Assembly: GCA_010279815.1 (NCBI GenBank)
Contig: QEOQ01000192.1
Coordinates: 892,120-950,302 of the forward strand
Source: Brachionus plicatilis
Taxonomy: Eukaryota; Rotifera; Eurotatoria; Ploima; Brachionidae
Direction of reading: 5' to 3'
DNA length: 58,183 nt
In this document: in pieces, positions 31,223 to 41,847 of the stretch
How positions within the stretch are numbered: the first letter of the stretch is position 1
Layout of the letters: each line of letters opens with the position of its first letter
Program-made: the position numbers and the translations under genes
Notes under the pieces: generated by a model
The model's database searches: none
Told to the model about the DNA's origin: nothing
Seen by the model: the letters and a program-made list of their open reading frames with translations, nothing else

Positions 31223-32497
31223 AATTTTAAATGCAAATAAAAAAAAAAAAAGATAATTTCCAATTCCTTTTTTTATTAGTTTTTATGTATTTTTGCCATA
31301 TGCAACTTTACACCCTTGATGTTTTTCATTAATTCTCCACATAAATAGTTTCTTGAGAAGTAGTAATTTCAGGAATTTATCTTTTTTTTTTTATTTGCAT
31401 TTAAAATTACACTTTTATTCTAAAATTAATTTTCACAAAAAATAAAAACTGGACTCGAAAAATTTTTTTATTTTTTTATTTATCTATTTTGGTCACCAAA
31501 TATGTGACCAGAGATTATGTGAACAAAATGTTCACATTTTGGACTTGATACTCATGGTCACATTTTTTTGTGAACAATTGTTCACATTTTCCACTAGACC
31601 CTAGAAATTATTATTGGGTATTATAAAAATTATTATTGAATATAAGAAAAATTCGAACACTTGAAAATAAAAATTCAAAATCGTCCGTTTAATAATTTGA
31701 ACTTACTTTTTATCCAAAAGGATGAAAACCTCTATCTTTATCAATGGTTCCTACAATTAGTATAGGGAGCCCTTACCAAACTAGCTTGTTGCATCAGTAT
31801 AAAAATGAGTAGACATCGAATTATTATTTAAACATTTTGTTGATAAGAGAAATAAAGAAAATTTGTCAAATTGAAGTTTGAGATCAAGATCAAAAGATCA
31901 AAATATAAATTGTAATATTATTTTTTAATAATAGAGAAAAAATAAAATTTTTTTAAAAGCAATTACTTGACATTTCATGTCAAGTTTATTTTCATATTTA
32001 AAATTTTAAAATGTCTCTATTTATTGAACTTTAAATTTTTTAATTGATTTTAATGAAAACTTACTTTTAAAAACAAAAAAATTAACTGTTTTAGAATTTT
32101 AAATTTATTAAAGTAGAAAAATAAACTTATTTCAGTTTGAATGAATGGATATAAAAGTTATAAATTTGAATTATATCAATTAATTTATTTGTTTAATAAT
32201 TATTCTTTTTATTGTTATGTAGTAATTTTAAATTTCTAATCATTAATATGAATATTTATATAGTTTTTATTTAAATAAGCAACCACTTAGATAAATTAAT
32301 ACTCTAAATGAATTTATACACTCATTTGGTTTATTTTAGACCTAAAATAAACATTTAAATGCTTGATTAAATTAATTAACACTCATTCAATATTTTAATC
32401 ACTCAAATTATTTATCTAATATCCTAAATGATTTTTTGCTAAATACCCAATTAAATTAATAAATACCCATTTAAATACTTATTATTATTATTTATTT

Positions 32498-33415
32498 ACA
32501 AAAAACTTGTATAGACCTCATAGGTCAAAAAGTTATAAAAAAATAATTTCAAAATTAAATAAAATAAATATAAAAGTATTTAAATTTGAAAAAGTCAATT
32601 TTCGTTTTTTTAACGACGAATTTAAATATTCAACCTATATAAATACTAGTCTAACAAAAATAATAAAAAAAAAAGCCAAAATACTGAAGTTAGTGTCAAT
32701 TTTATTGAATATAATCTAAAATAATATAAATTGTTAATTATAATTGAACTAGTGTCTTTTTTAATTTTTGATACTCTGATTTATTTAAAACGAAACCATT
32801 ATTATTGAATCAAACCAATTATGCTTTGATAAAAAAAATATCGAAATCAGTAAATAATTTTTTTTGTACCTGAAAAAATAAAAACATACTAATTCTATTA
32901 TTTTTGTTTTATTTTTTATAATATAGATTAAATAAAATAAAATTGTTCCTTAGTTCAGTATTGTTGTTTTTTTAATAAATATATTTGACTTGTTATATAA
33001 TTATATGCCATTTAAAAATAAATTCGATAAATTAGATTTAGCAAGCTATTTCAATGGGTCTTAAAAACCCATTTCGTGTGGTTTTCCACATCATAGCTTT
33101 ATTTATTATTATTATTATAAATCTTTATTATGATTTGGCTTTATCTCTACTCTACAGTATTATTTTAAAAAAAAACTTTTGGTATTGTGAATTTCAAATA
33201 CAAATTGAACAAAAATTTTTCATTTTTTGGACAACAAAAATTAAAGCTAATAAAAGATATTAGAAAAATACTGCAACATACTTTGAAGCACCTTTTTTAC
33301 CTAAAATAATTTCCATTGATGGTTTTTATAACAAAAAAAAGATTCGTAACGAAATTCTACTTTTATTGGTTAAATAGTTGTAATGAAAAATAAATAAATA
33401 ATTAATTAAAATTTT
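32498..33415. other. LINE 3' tail remnant and AT-rich spacer
   Basis: Begins with the second half of the split LINE 3' UTR (aaacttgtatagacctcataggtc, 32501-32527). The rest is AT-rich. The frames at 32507-32719 and 33054-33263 look random. A small perfect hairpin (aatgggt/acccatt) is at 33051-33072. Confidence 0.45.
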
Positions 33416-33419
33416 AGTC

Positions 33420-33835
33420 TTAATTCTCTCCACCGCTATAAACCTCATCTTCTCCTTCATCCTCCGATACACCTGACAACGATTCCTCTAACGACTGAGA
33501 AATTTTAGTTTTCTTCTTGGACAATCAAGCAAAGTCAAAACACTTTAAGACATACTTCATGTAAGTCTCGATTGAGACTACCCTCAAAATATGTATCAAC
33601 AAGGTAGTCCATGAACTCACAGACATTGTCTATTTCAGGCATTGAGTTAAGTATACTTTCAAATTGACTATCGACACTTTCGATTGGTATTAAAGACAAA
33701 CAACATATGTATTTAAACCACTTAACCAACACTTCATTTTTTTGATACTCTGACTTAAGACCAAGGTCACTTACTTTTTTCATTAATGACTTACAAAAAT
33801 GGAATAAACTCCCCTTACTTATGACGCTTATACAA
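33420..33835 (-). pseudogene. MULE transposase C-terminal remnant
   Basis: The minus strand reads GSLFHFCKSLMKKVSDLGLK then SEYQKNEVLVKWFKYICCLS and SLIPIESVDSQFESIL. It matches the post-catalytic block of animal MULE transposases (GCxFHFxQSLxRKxxxLGL...YxxxxxxxxxxxxLxxLPxxxV). After a frame change near 33530 it continues KKKTKISQSLEESL and the acidic SGVSEDEGEDEVYSGGEN ending in a stop. The DDE part is missing and no terminal repeats were matched. It is unrelated in sequence to the other MULE remnants nearby. Confidence 0.7.
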
Positions 33836-34509
33836 ATAAGTATTTAAAAAAACTATGTTTAAAAAAATTCTTGACGTATAACGTCAATAGACTATACACA
33901 TTAATTGATAAATTACATGTTATTTTTTTCTTTTTCGAAACTAATAAATTATAATAAACATGCAAATAAAACATAACATTAAAGCTGAAAGTTAACGCCT
34001 CGTTACTCGCAATTAAAAAGCCGTGCTTCCCTATCTTACAAATAAGTATTTAAACATAAGTCATGAGCATCATGGATGAGATTAGTTCTTTCTTTTACAT
34101 CTCGATTAAACCGATTATTTTCGAAATATTCAATTTTATAATCCATAATTGGTTAATTGGGATGTTGAGAGAATTATAATGAATCGTTACAAAATTATAT
34201 TTTTAAAAAGTACTAGTAGATACCCATTGCTTCGCTGCCGGGGGAATTTAAATAAAATTAAGAAAAAAAATTGCAGAACACACTAAAAAATTTATTGAAA
34301 AACCTCAGTATAAACTATGTTTTTTGTTAGTTAAACTATGTTACTTGCTAACTCGCTAACTTCGTGAAATTTTAAATAATTAGATGTCAAAACTATCGTG
34401 ACAAAATTATACTCTACGCAATTTCTTTAGCTCAAAGAATAAAAGAAATTTGTCGCTTTAATCTCATCTATTAGAAACAAAAAAATACACGTTTTACATG
34501 AAAAATGAA
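33836..34509. other. Intergenic DNA, nothing firmly recognised
   Basis: AT-rich spacer. One patch at 34213-34246 (agatacccattgcttcgctg then ccggggg) resembles widely dispersed short repeats of other invertebrate genomes, but it cannot be assigned from sequence alone. Confidence 0.35.
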
Positions 34510-35260
34510 CAGAGTTGTTTAAAAGTCAAAAATAATATCTAAGTGCAATATATCTAAGTATTAGGATTTTTTTTGTAATATTTATATAGAAAAATCATAT
34601 GTTTGTTTGGGAAAATTTACAAATATTTTAAAAATTTTACAAAATAAAAAAAATGTCATGCCAATGCGAGGAACGAAAAGTTCCGTCCGAGATCCGAGCA
34701 GAACCCAGACCCACAATGAGGAATGTCACCCGTAGCGCAATTGAGGAGTGGATCTGGGAGAATGGTGGTCGAGAACGAGGAGGACTGCTGAGATGTCGCA
34801 TGGTCGAGAGGCGGCCCGCACCCCTCCTGTTCTTGACCATGAATAAGATTCACGAAAACCAATGGCTGCTACAGATGATCCGGACCACGCCATTCGATGG
34901 GCAACTGATGATTTGTGGTCCGGAAAACTACATAGCGTGCTGGGTACCGATAGACCCCAACTCAGTGGATCGGAGCTCGGAATTTAATAGCGTGCGCTAT
35001 TAAATAAATAAAAAGAGAGAGAGAGGGAGAGAAAAATATAAAAAAACGCTTTCTTCTCTACTTCTTTCTTCTCTCATTCAAACTAATCAAAAAAAACAAA
35101 ATATATATATGGAGATCCAGCAAGGTCCCAGAAGACCGGGGTCTGCTGGAGGGGGTGTTACACAAGTCTCAAGTCAAGTCGAAGTCTGGACTTTTTTTTT
35201 CTAAGTCCGAGCAAAGACTTTAAATTTTTTTTCTAAAAAGTCCGAGTCCAGGTTTTCAAA
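34510..35260. mobile_element. Decayed hAT left arm, apparently split by a GC-rich insert
   Basis: cagagttgtttaaaagtc at 34510-34527 is the exact hAT terminus seen at 5525 and 25641. In those copies it is followed by acaagtcttaagtcaagtc. Here the equivalent acaagtctcaagtcaagtcg appears only at 35162, after about 630 bp of unrelated sequence. The right terminus was not found. The arrangement suggests an insertion into an old hAT copy, without a clear target repeat. Confidence 0.5.
34653..35003 (+). CDS. Unidentified 116-residue protein in a GC-rich island
   Basis: An open frame from an ATG at 34653 to TAA at 35001-35003. I do not recognise it. The region has roughly balanced base composition against strongly AT-rich flanks, uses G/C-ending codons, and begins MSCQCEERKVPSEIRAEPRP. 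Mixed charged and aromatic residues (IEEWIWENGG, WLLQMIRTTPFDGQLMICG) look protein-like, with no signal peptide or membrane segment. A perfect hairpin (tttaatagcg/cgctattaaa) overlaps the stop, and an aataaa follows at 35004. It could be a gene carried by an element, a retrocopy or foreign DNA. Antisense frames in the same island weaken the case. Confidence 0.4.
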   Translation: MSCQCEERKVPSEIRAEPRPTMRNVTRSAIEEWIWENGGRERGGLLRCRMVERRPAPLLFLTMNKIHENQWLLQMIRTTPFDGQLMICGPENYIACWVPIDPNSVDRSSEFNSVRY

Positions 35261-37170
35261 TTTTGAATACTGAAGAAGAATTTTTAAGACATTTATGCTA
35301 AAATTGTAACAAAATTCTGATATATGGCAAATTTATTGCATTAGACAACCCAAGAGTATATAAATTTTTTGATATGAAGCCTGATGAGTTTTGACATGAG
35401 TTAATTAATTAAATAAATTAGTTATTTTGTTAACTCATTTTTTTTTTGCTTCAATATTTTGATGAAAAGAGAAAATATGAACATAAAAATAAATAAATTG
35501 TTAATTAATTAATTAATTAAATAATTAAAAAATGACTTATTCTCTTTAAAACTTCTATAATTGCGACAAAAGATCCTAAATGAAACCCAAACTTAACTTA
35601 AAAACAAAAATTGTTAATTTTATCAATCCTAAACTTTATTTTTGATTTTTTTTAATTTGAATAATTTTGAATAAATGAAGTGCCAATCAGTTTCTCATAG
35701 ACTTCAGGTTTAGTTGGAAAAAAAGAAAAATTTAGGGTTTACTTTTTTTCGCAAAATATTTTTAACAAATGTGAAAAAATCTTGGAGAAACATTTTGAAT
35801 GATTTTGAAGAGAAATGAGTTTTCTAACGGCTAAAAAATCTAAAGATATTTTAAAATTTTTCATTATCTATAAAAAATATCAGAGGAGGTGCACAAGGGA
35901 CGAAGATTCCCATTAAAAGTATTGAAAAGAAAATTAATGATTGCTACCACATTGTTTTCACATCACTTTAATTGTTTATCAGTTTTATTTATTTATCAAA
36001 AAATAATATAAGATAAAAATATGTTGGTGGTTTTTTAAATTCCAGTCTCATTATTTCACTAGTCTAAGCGATTTTTAACTCATCTCTTGATTGAAAGAGC
36101 AATTTTTAGACTTATAACGCCTTAAACAATTTATTTGTTATTTAATTTTGTGAAATCTATACTATCTAAAAATAGATTTAAAAAATTTTATATTTTATTT
36201 AATAAACACATAATTTTAAGACTCTAAGGCTAAAGAAAGCGAAGAAATAAAATTTTATGAATTCATATTGCATAGAGACAAATTCTTTTTTTTTTAAATT
36301 TTCTTTTGACAAAAATAACATTTCAAAGTGACACTGATTTTATTGTTAATTGTCTATTTATTAAATTTATCTATTTAAAAATAGTTTAGCACAAAACCAA
36401 ATGTAGATAATTAGTAATTAGACTCATAATTAGAAAAATTAAAAAAATCATTGAATTTTTATACAATTTTTTTTAATTAAAAAAAAAAGATTTAAATTAA
36501 TTATTATAAATTCAAATCTTTTAAAATTCAAAATCACTACTGAATTTCTATCATTTTTTCAAATACACTCATTATCTCTTAAAAAAATTTATAAATGCTA
36601 GAAGCCCTTTTTTATTTCAAATTCCTTTAAAACATCAATTTTGTAAAATTTATCGCTTTTCTTCCACCAAACAAACAAAAAATCTAAGGCTTTCTTTTAA
36701 ATGTTTTGATCCATCTTTATTCTAAAAAAATCTTTTTATTTCATTTTTTATTTAAAGAATATTTTTATGATTCTTCTAAAATAAAATCAGATTGATTAAC
36801 AAATTAATTTAAAATTATTTGACCAGAATTTAATAATTTGATATTTAAATAAAATTCACTTGAAATTTTAAATATTTTTTTTAATTAAAAAAAAAATGAA
36901 AAAAATCGCAATCTGCCAATTTCAATTTTCTATACGGCAATTCCATTTAAATAAACGATTAAATTAAAATTTAAAAAAAATTTAATTCAAAATTATAAAA
37001 AAAATTTTCTAAATGAAACTCTCATTAGTTAGATAAGGCAAATCATTAATTAAAAAATGAATTTCAATTTGCACTGAGTTGGACTTTATCCTATTTTTTT
37101 AATACTTTGAATTTAGATTTAAATTTTTTAAATGATTCCACAAAATACATGTACCGGATTCCTTCGTTCT
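35261..37170. other. Intergenic AT-rich DNA, nothing recognised
   Basis: About 1.9 kb of AT-rich sequence without open frames of interest or clear repeat structure. A run of ttaattaattaattaaataatt around 35503-35528 is simple sequence. Confidence 0.4.
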
Positions 37171-37215
37171 ATATTGCAGCTTCAGAACCCTTAACACGAC
37201 TTTGGCGCAGGCGAT

Positions 37216-37640
37216 TAACACCATCTCGCCCATGTTAAAATATTCTTAACTTACACCGCATGCGTCAAAGTTGTATTTCGAGGTTTGGATCACGTTTAAA
37301 GTAAAGTTTTTTAATTTAATGCAGAATTAACAATAGACTTTTGACATAAAAAAAAATTATTTTTTTGAATATTTTTAATATTCGATTAAAAAAAGGCTAA
37401 AATTTTTTTTTTTGAAGCGGCATTAATTTCTAAGAAAATTTTAAAATTGACTTAAAAAATTAATAAAAATTTAATTTTCAAAATATTTAGCATATTTTTC
37501 AAGCCAATTTTGAATTTTTCTGAGAAATAATGCCGCGTCAAAAAACAAGTTTTAGCGTTTTTTTTTAATCGAATAATAAAAATGTTCATTTTAATTTTTT
37601 TACTGTTTAATTTGTGATCCTGCACCAAATGCTTAATTTA
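37216..37640. repeat. Inverted-repeat element, relative of family A
   Basis: The left arm (about 37368-37452) and right arm (about 37500-37583) are reverse complements of about 84 nt, with attcgattaaaaaaa and gcggcatta blocks. The outer part catctcgcccatgttaaaat (37222) and the closing tcctgcaccaaatgctta (37618) match, in diverged form, the element at 2426-2945. This shows a dispersed family with a gcacc-rich end. The frame at 37614-37820 partly overlaps it and is not a gene. Confidence 0.7.
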
Positions 37641-38362
37641 AAAAAAACAATTTTTATTTTTACAGTATTATCGATTTTCTTGGCCACAGAACCCTATGTT
37701 TTTGATGGTTTGAATAAATATTTGATAATAAATAATTTTTGTATCATCAGGCTGATTTTAAAATGTCTTTATACAGGTGACTTAAAAAAAGAATTCATTT
37801 TAAAAAATTTTTCTTTATAAATCAAAATTTCTAATATTTCAGTGCCAATTTTCGAATAATATTTCATGTTGGAGAGAAGACAGTTTAAAAAAAATTATTT
37901 AAAAAAAAAATAAAATTAATTATTTGATTAAGATCATACATAATAATAATATTATATATTTATTTCTCATTTGTGTTCTAACGGGTAAGCCGTCTCAATA
38001 AATTTAATAAATATTTTTTTAATTGATAAATACAAGGATTTTAAAATCAAACTCTCAAAAAAAATATTTTTCCAAAGCAAATTCAAAAAAAAACATATCA
38101 CTAAATTCTAGACTGAAGGAATACATTATTCTTTATCAATTTATAAAATATTCTTAAAATAAAACATTGTCAACATTCAACGAGGTGTATTTTCCTATGA
38201 CTTGTGTAATAAATTCAGAAAACACCTTTAAACTATTTTGATTTTGAAAATTTTCCACCCTTTTCGACTGATAAAGATATGCGACAAATTAATAAATTTG
38301 TAAAGTTCACATGGACTTTTTTTTAAATATCACCCTAAATTTTAAAAATTAAAAATCTAAAA
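37641..38362. other. Upstream region of the lipase gene
   Basis: AT-rich DNA. It should contain the lipase promoter, but no TATA box or conserved motif was identified with confidence. Confidence 0.35.
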
Positions 38363-39359
38363 ATGTTTATAAAAGCTTTTTTCCTAATTAATCTGATTTA
38401 CATTGTTTCATGCTGGCCAGTCTTTGAGCTATATACTCGAAGCCGGCCCAGCAACTTTGTCACAGTAACTTCCCAAAATTTACTTTCAGCAGGCTTTAGT
38501 CACACCAAAGAAACAAAATTTGTAGTTCATGGCTTTTCATCTGATCCATCTTCAGTAATCAGCATAAAAACAGAACTATTAAAACTTTATGATGTGAATG
38601 TTATAATGGTCAATTGGAAACTGGGAGCCCAGGCCCCAGACTATTTTTCAGCAGCTTCAAATGCCAGAAGAGTCGGGGTAGACATAGCTCAATTTATCAC
38701 TGATAGCCGAATCACAACTACAAGGGTTCACTGTATCGGACATAGTTTGGGAGCTCATGTTTGCGGATTTGCTGGAAAATATAAGCACATTGGACGCATA
38801 AGTGGCATGGATCCTGCAGGTCCTTTGTTCAAAGGACAGCCTTCTAATTTAAGATTGGACAAAAGTGATGCTGATTTTGTTGATGCTATTCACACAGATT
38901 TGGAGCTTGGAATCCAAGACCCAATTGCTCATCTAAATTTCTATCCCAACGGTGGTAAAATACAGAATGGTTGCGGATCCAGAAGTAGTGGGCTTCTTAA
39001 TAAGACAAATGGTGATGCTTTGGAGAGGATTGAGATGAGGATTGATCCCAAAGGCGATGTAGCAGAATTTTTCTCCTGTAGCCATGGAAGATCTCATCAA
39101 TTCTATGCACAAAGTGTTTCCAGATGCGGATTCAAAGCGGTCAAATGTTCAAGCTATAGTAAAAAAAATCCCAAAAAATCTCTAAAAGTTTTATTAATTT
39201 AAATTGAATTTTTAAGGTGATTTTAAAAATTCAAAGTGTCCATTCAGTAGTTGTTCATCGAGCTCGCTTGGATGTGTTTCAATGGGCTTTAAAGCACAGC
39301 GAAGTTTTCCACAAGGAAGTTATTATTTAGATACCACCAGCACTGAACCTTTTTGTTAA
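38363..39359 (+). CDS. Secreted pancreatic-lipase-family lipase, two exons
   Basis: Exons 38363-39158 and 39217-39359 (58-nt GT...AG intron) encode 312 residues. A signal peptide (about 1-17, ending IVSCWP) leads into an alpha/beta-hydrolase lipase domain. The oxyanion loop FVVHGF is at 53-58. The nucleophile Ser128 lies in GHSLG, the acid Asp150 in GMDPAGP, and His241 in SCSHGRSHQFY. The lid between Cys204 and Cys239 is about 34 residues. There is no PLAT domain, so it resembles invertebrate PLA1-like lipases rather than vertebrate pancreatic lipase. Exon 2 supplies the conserved C-terminal MGFKA...GSYYLDT...PFC. It hydrolyses lipid esters outside the cell or in the gut. The aataaa signal is at 39376. 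Intact. Confidence 0.93.
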
Positions 39360-41847
39360 ATGATTTTATAAGTTTAATAAATTAAATTTATTTATTTGAT
39401 TTCAATTAAATTCTCATTAACAAACATTTTTTTTTGATTGACTTATATATGTCACTGTCAGCTTGTAAAATGACTTGGCAAATAATAAAATTTTCCTTTT
39501 TTCTTTGACCAGGAATTTTAAAAATTCAAAAAAAATCAATTTAACTAATTTTTAAGATTTCTACTAAAAGTAAATTAGTTAATAAAGTTCAATTTTTTTT
39601 TCCCAAATTTTTTTTCATTTATAATTCATTGTTCTTTTAAATTCAGAATAATTTTAAAAAAAAAAAACATATTTTTCATAACTAATTTCTTCAATTTAAA
39701 AAAACTTTTCAAATTTCACTAAATAAATTTCACTTTCTGGCGGCTAATAGCTAAAAAATTTTCTTGGACAATTTTTTGAAGATAGCGTTTATTTTCACAC
39801 ATTTTATGGGTAAATAGTAAAATATAATCACACAAAAAAAGTGGATGTGGATTTTTAAATTTTTTTTGTTTTAATAAAAAAAAAGAAATATAGTAGATAG
39901 AGTTGTTCCATTATGTTTTGAGAATAGGTGAGAGTTATATTGAATATCTATCTTATATAATTTTATGATGCTAATTGTCAAGCTTCAATTATTTTTTTAA
40001 ATATATATCAATATTAAGAATAAAAGAAATATTAATATCAATTTATATCCTTTTTTTATTTTTATTTATTTTTTTATATATTTTTATACTGAAGGAGCTA
40101 AATACAGATAAACAAATAAATAAATAAAATTTTTAGTTAAATAATTTTTTTGTATAGGTATGAAAAAAAATCGTTTATTTTCAGATAAATTGTGTGGGAA
40201 AAAATAAGATATTCACCCACAAATTGTGGGAAAATGAATTCACTCTTTTTTGAAACATAAAAATTTTGGATTCAAGAACAAATTTGACAATTAACACAAT
40301 AGTTATTTTTTTGGTTTTAATACATTTTACACATTTTTTACAGAAAAAATACAATTAATTTTTAAAAATAAAATTGATAACTTTTTAATTTTTTTTGACT
40401 AATCAATGATCCTGAAACAATAAAAGTCCTAAACATTTAGAATGAAGAATATGGATAGAACATGAAGGGTGCAGTTTGTTATAGTAGGGTATTTACTTAA
40501 ATTGAATTTCCAAATAAAATTTTTCTGTCAAAATGTCGATGAATTTAATTTTAAATCTTTTATCTTATTTTTTAAATTTAATGGTACATTTTCTGATTTA
40601 AGTTCAACTTTGGACAAGTTGGTAAATTTTTTTAATCTAATTACTAGTAAATATATTGAGAAAGTAATTTGATGATTCTATGTTGGAAGCAAACTATCTA
40701 AAAATGAACCCCCCATAGCAGAACTTCTACTAGAACAAATGTTCTAAAATAAAAATTGTTTGCTTGTTAAATTTGATTGTCATGATATTTAAATTTTCAT
40801 GATTAAAGTTCTGCAATAAAATGTAAAATTTAAGCTTTCCAAAAATTTTTTAAAAGCATATTTTTGTTCTTTAGTAATTTTTAGCTTATTATTTTGTTAA
40901 TTTTTTCAAAATTTTTTCTAATTTCATGTATCTCAAAAGTGTTCAAAGGTGTTTTTTTTATTCAAATTCCACTTTTTGAAAAAAAATTTTCTGTTTTCAT
41001 TTTTTAATAAAACAATCAAAACTATATCTCGAAAGAATGAGAAATTTAAGTACTCGCTTGGTTATCCTATGGCGAGAACGATCTAATTCCGTCAATAGCT
41101 GACCAATTGACTCAAGACAAGTATTTTATTATTAAATTTGCCAAAAAATTAAATCTTGTCAAAATTGTCGATTTGAAGAGAATTATGCTAAAAATAATTT
41201 TCAAAAATTTTATTCACCAAGGAAATCTAAACTAGAGTCAATATAGAAATTATTATGTTTTGGCATAAAAAATAATCAAACCGGCACAGTAACATCACTG
41301 TATGGTTAAAGTGTGCAACCATTTTATTTTCACTAAAGCAAATAGAAAAATTGTCAACCGCTATTTCGCGTTTTTAATTAAAATATCTAATAGCATATCA
41401 TATAGAATTTCAGTAGCAGGTCAAATTTTCTAAGAAAATTTTCAAGTATTTTGAACAAAAAAAAACAGTCAAAATTGTAACAGAAACTCAATAAATTGAG
41501 AAATACAAAATACTTTATAAAGTTATATAATCTCAAGTGTTTATTGAGGTTTTTTGGTTTCAAAAGTACCTTTCTATTTTGAATTCTTTTAAAATTAAAA
41601 AAAATAAAATCGAAAAAAAATAATAGCCATACAAACAATTCATTTTGAATTCAAACAAAAAAAAATTTGCCTAATTTTTTTTCAAAGGTGCTTTAGAGGC
41701 GAACAAGTTATGTAAAAACGAAAAGCCTGAGCTCAAACTTGAATTTACAATAGTAACTATAATATTTGGAATATAAGCGAACTTGGAATTTTATTTTGAC
41801 TAACAACTAGAGTTTTTTATTTCGTTTTATTTTTGATTTTCTCAATA
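39360..41847. other. Intergenic AT-rich DNA with a LINE 3' tail
   Basis: Besides a LINE tail at 40045-40130, about 2.4 kb of AT-rich sequence with no domain-bearing frame. The frames at 40469-40672 and 41387-41638 are Phe/Lys/Asn-rich and look random. Confidence 0.4.
40045..40130 (+). mobile_element. Solo 3' tail of the Jockey-like LINE
   Basis: A T-rich stretch followed by actgaaggagctaaatacag, ataaac and an aaataaataaat run matches the 3' end of the LINE at 53560-53675. It is a severely truncated copy, recognised only by its tail. Confidence 0.65.

Larger units (their letters stand above)
30337..31601. mobile_element. MULE-like element, middle level of nest
   Basis: Ends gggtctagtggaaaatgtga and ...tcacattttccactagaccc are near-perfect inverted repeats. 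Flanks taaaaatt (30329-30336) and tagaaatt (31602-31609) match at 7 of 8. The arms extend about 150 bp, contain tgtgaacaaaatgttcaca and tggtcacc motifs, and mirror each other down to aaaaactggactcgaaaaat. Another MULE sits inside at 30489. Confidence 0.88.
30190..32497. mobile_element. MULE-like element with gggtattta tandem arms, outermost of a three-level nest
   Basis: Flanked by acaaaaaa at 30182-30189 and 32498-32505 (8 bp). Left arm units tttgggtatttat... at 30200-30336 and 31602-31640 face inverted units aatacccatttaaat... and related motifs at about 32260-32480. The arm is split by the element at 30337-31601. The residual interior (31650-32250) is AT-rich and non-coding. Confidence 0.75.

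Noticed and set aside
32507..32719. 70-codon open frame, +
   Set aside because: Begins inside the 3' tail of a LINE and continues into AT-rich spacer; no protein-like pattern.
34213..34246. gatacccattgcttcgctgc-type patch, considered as the end of a SINE or Helitron
   Set aside because: Too short, with no partner end, hairpin-plus-CTRR terminus or target repeat that could be shown.
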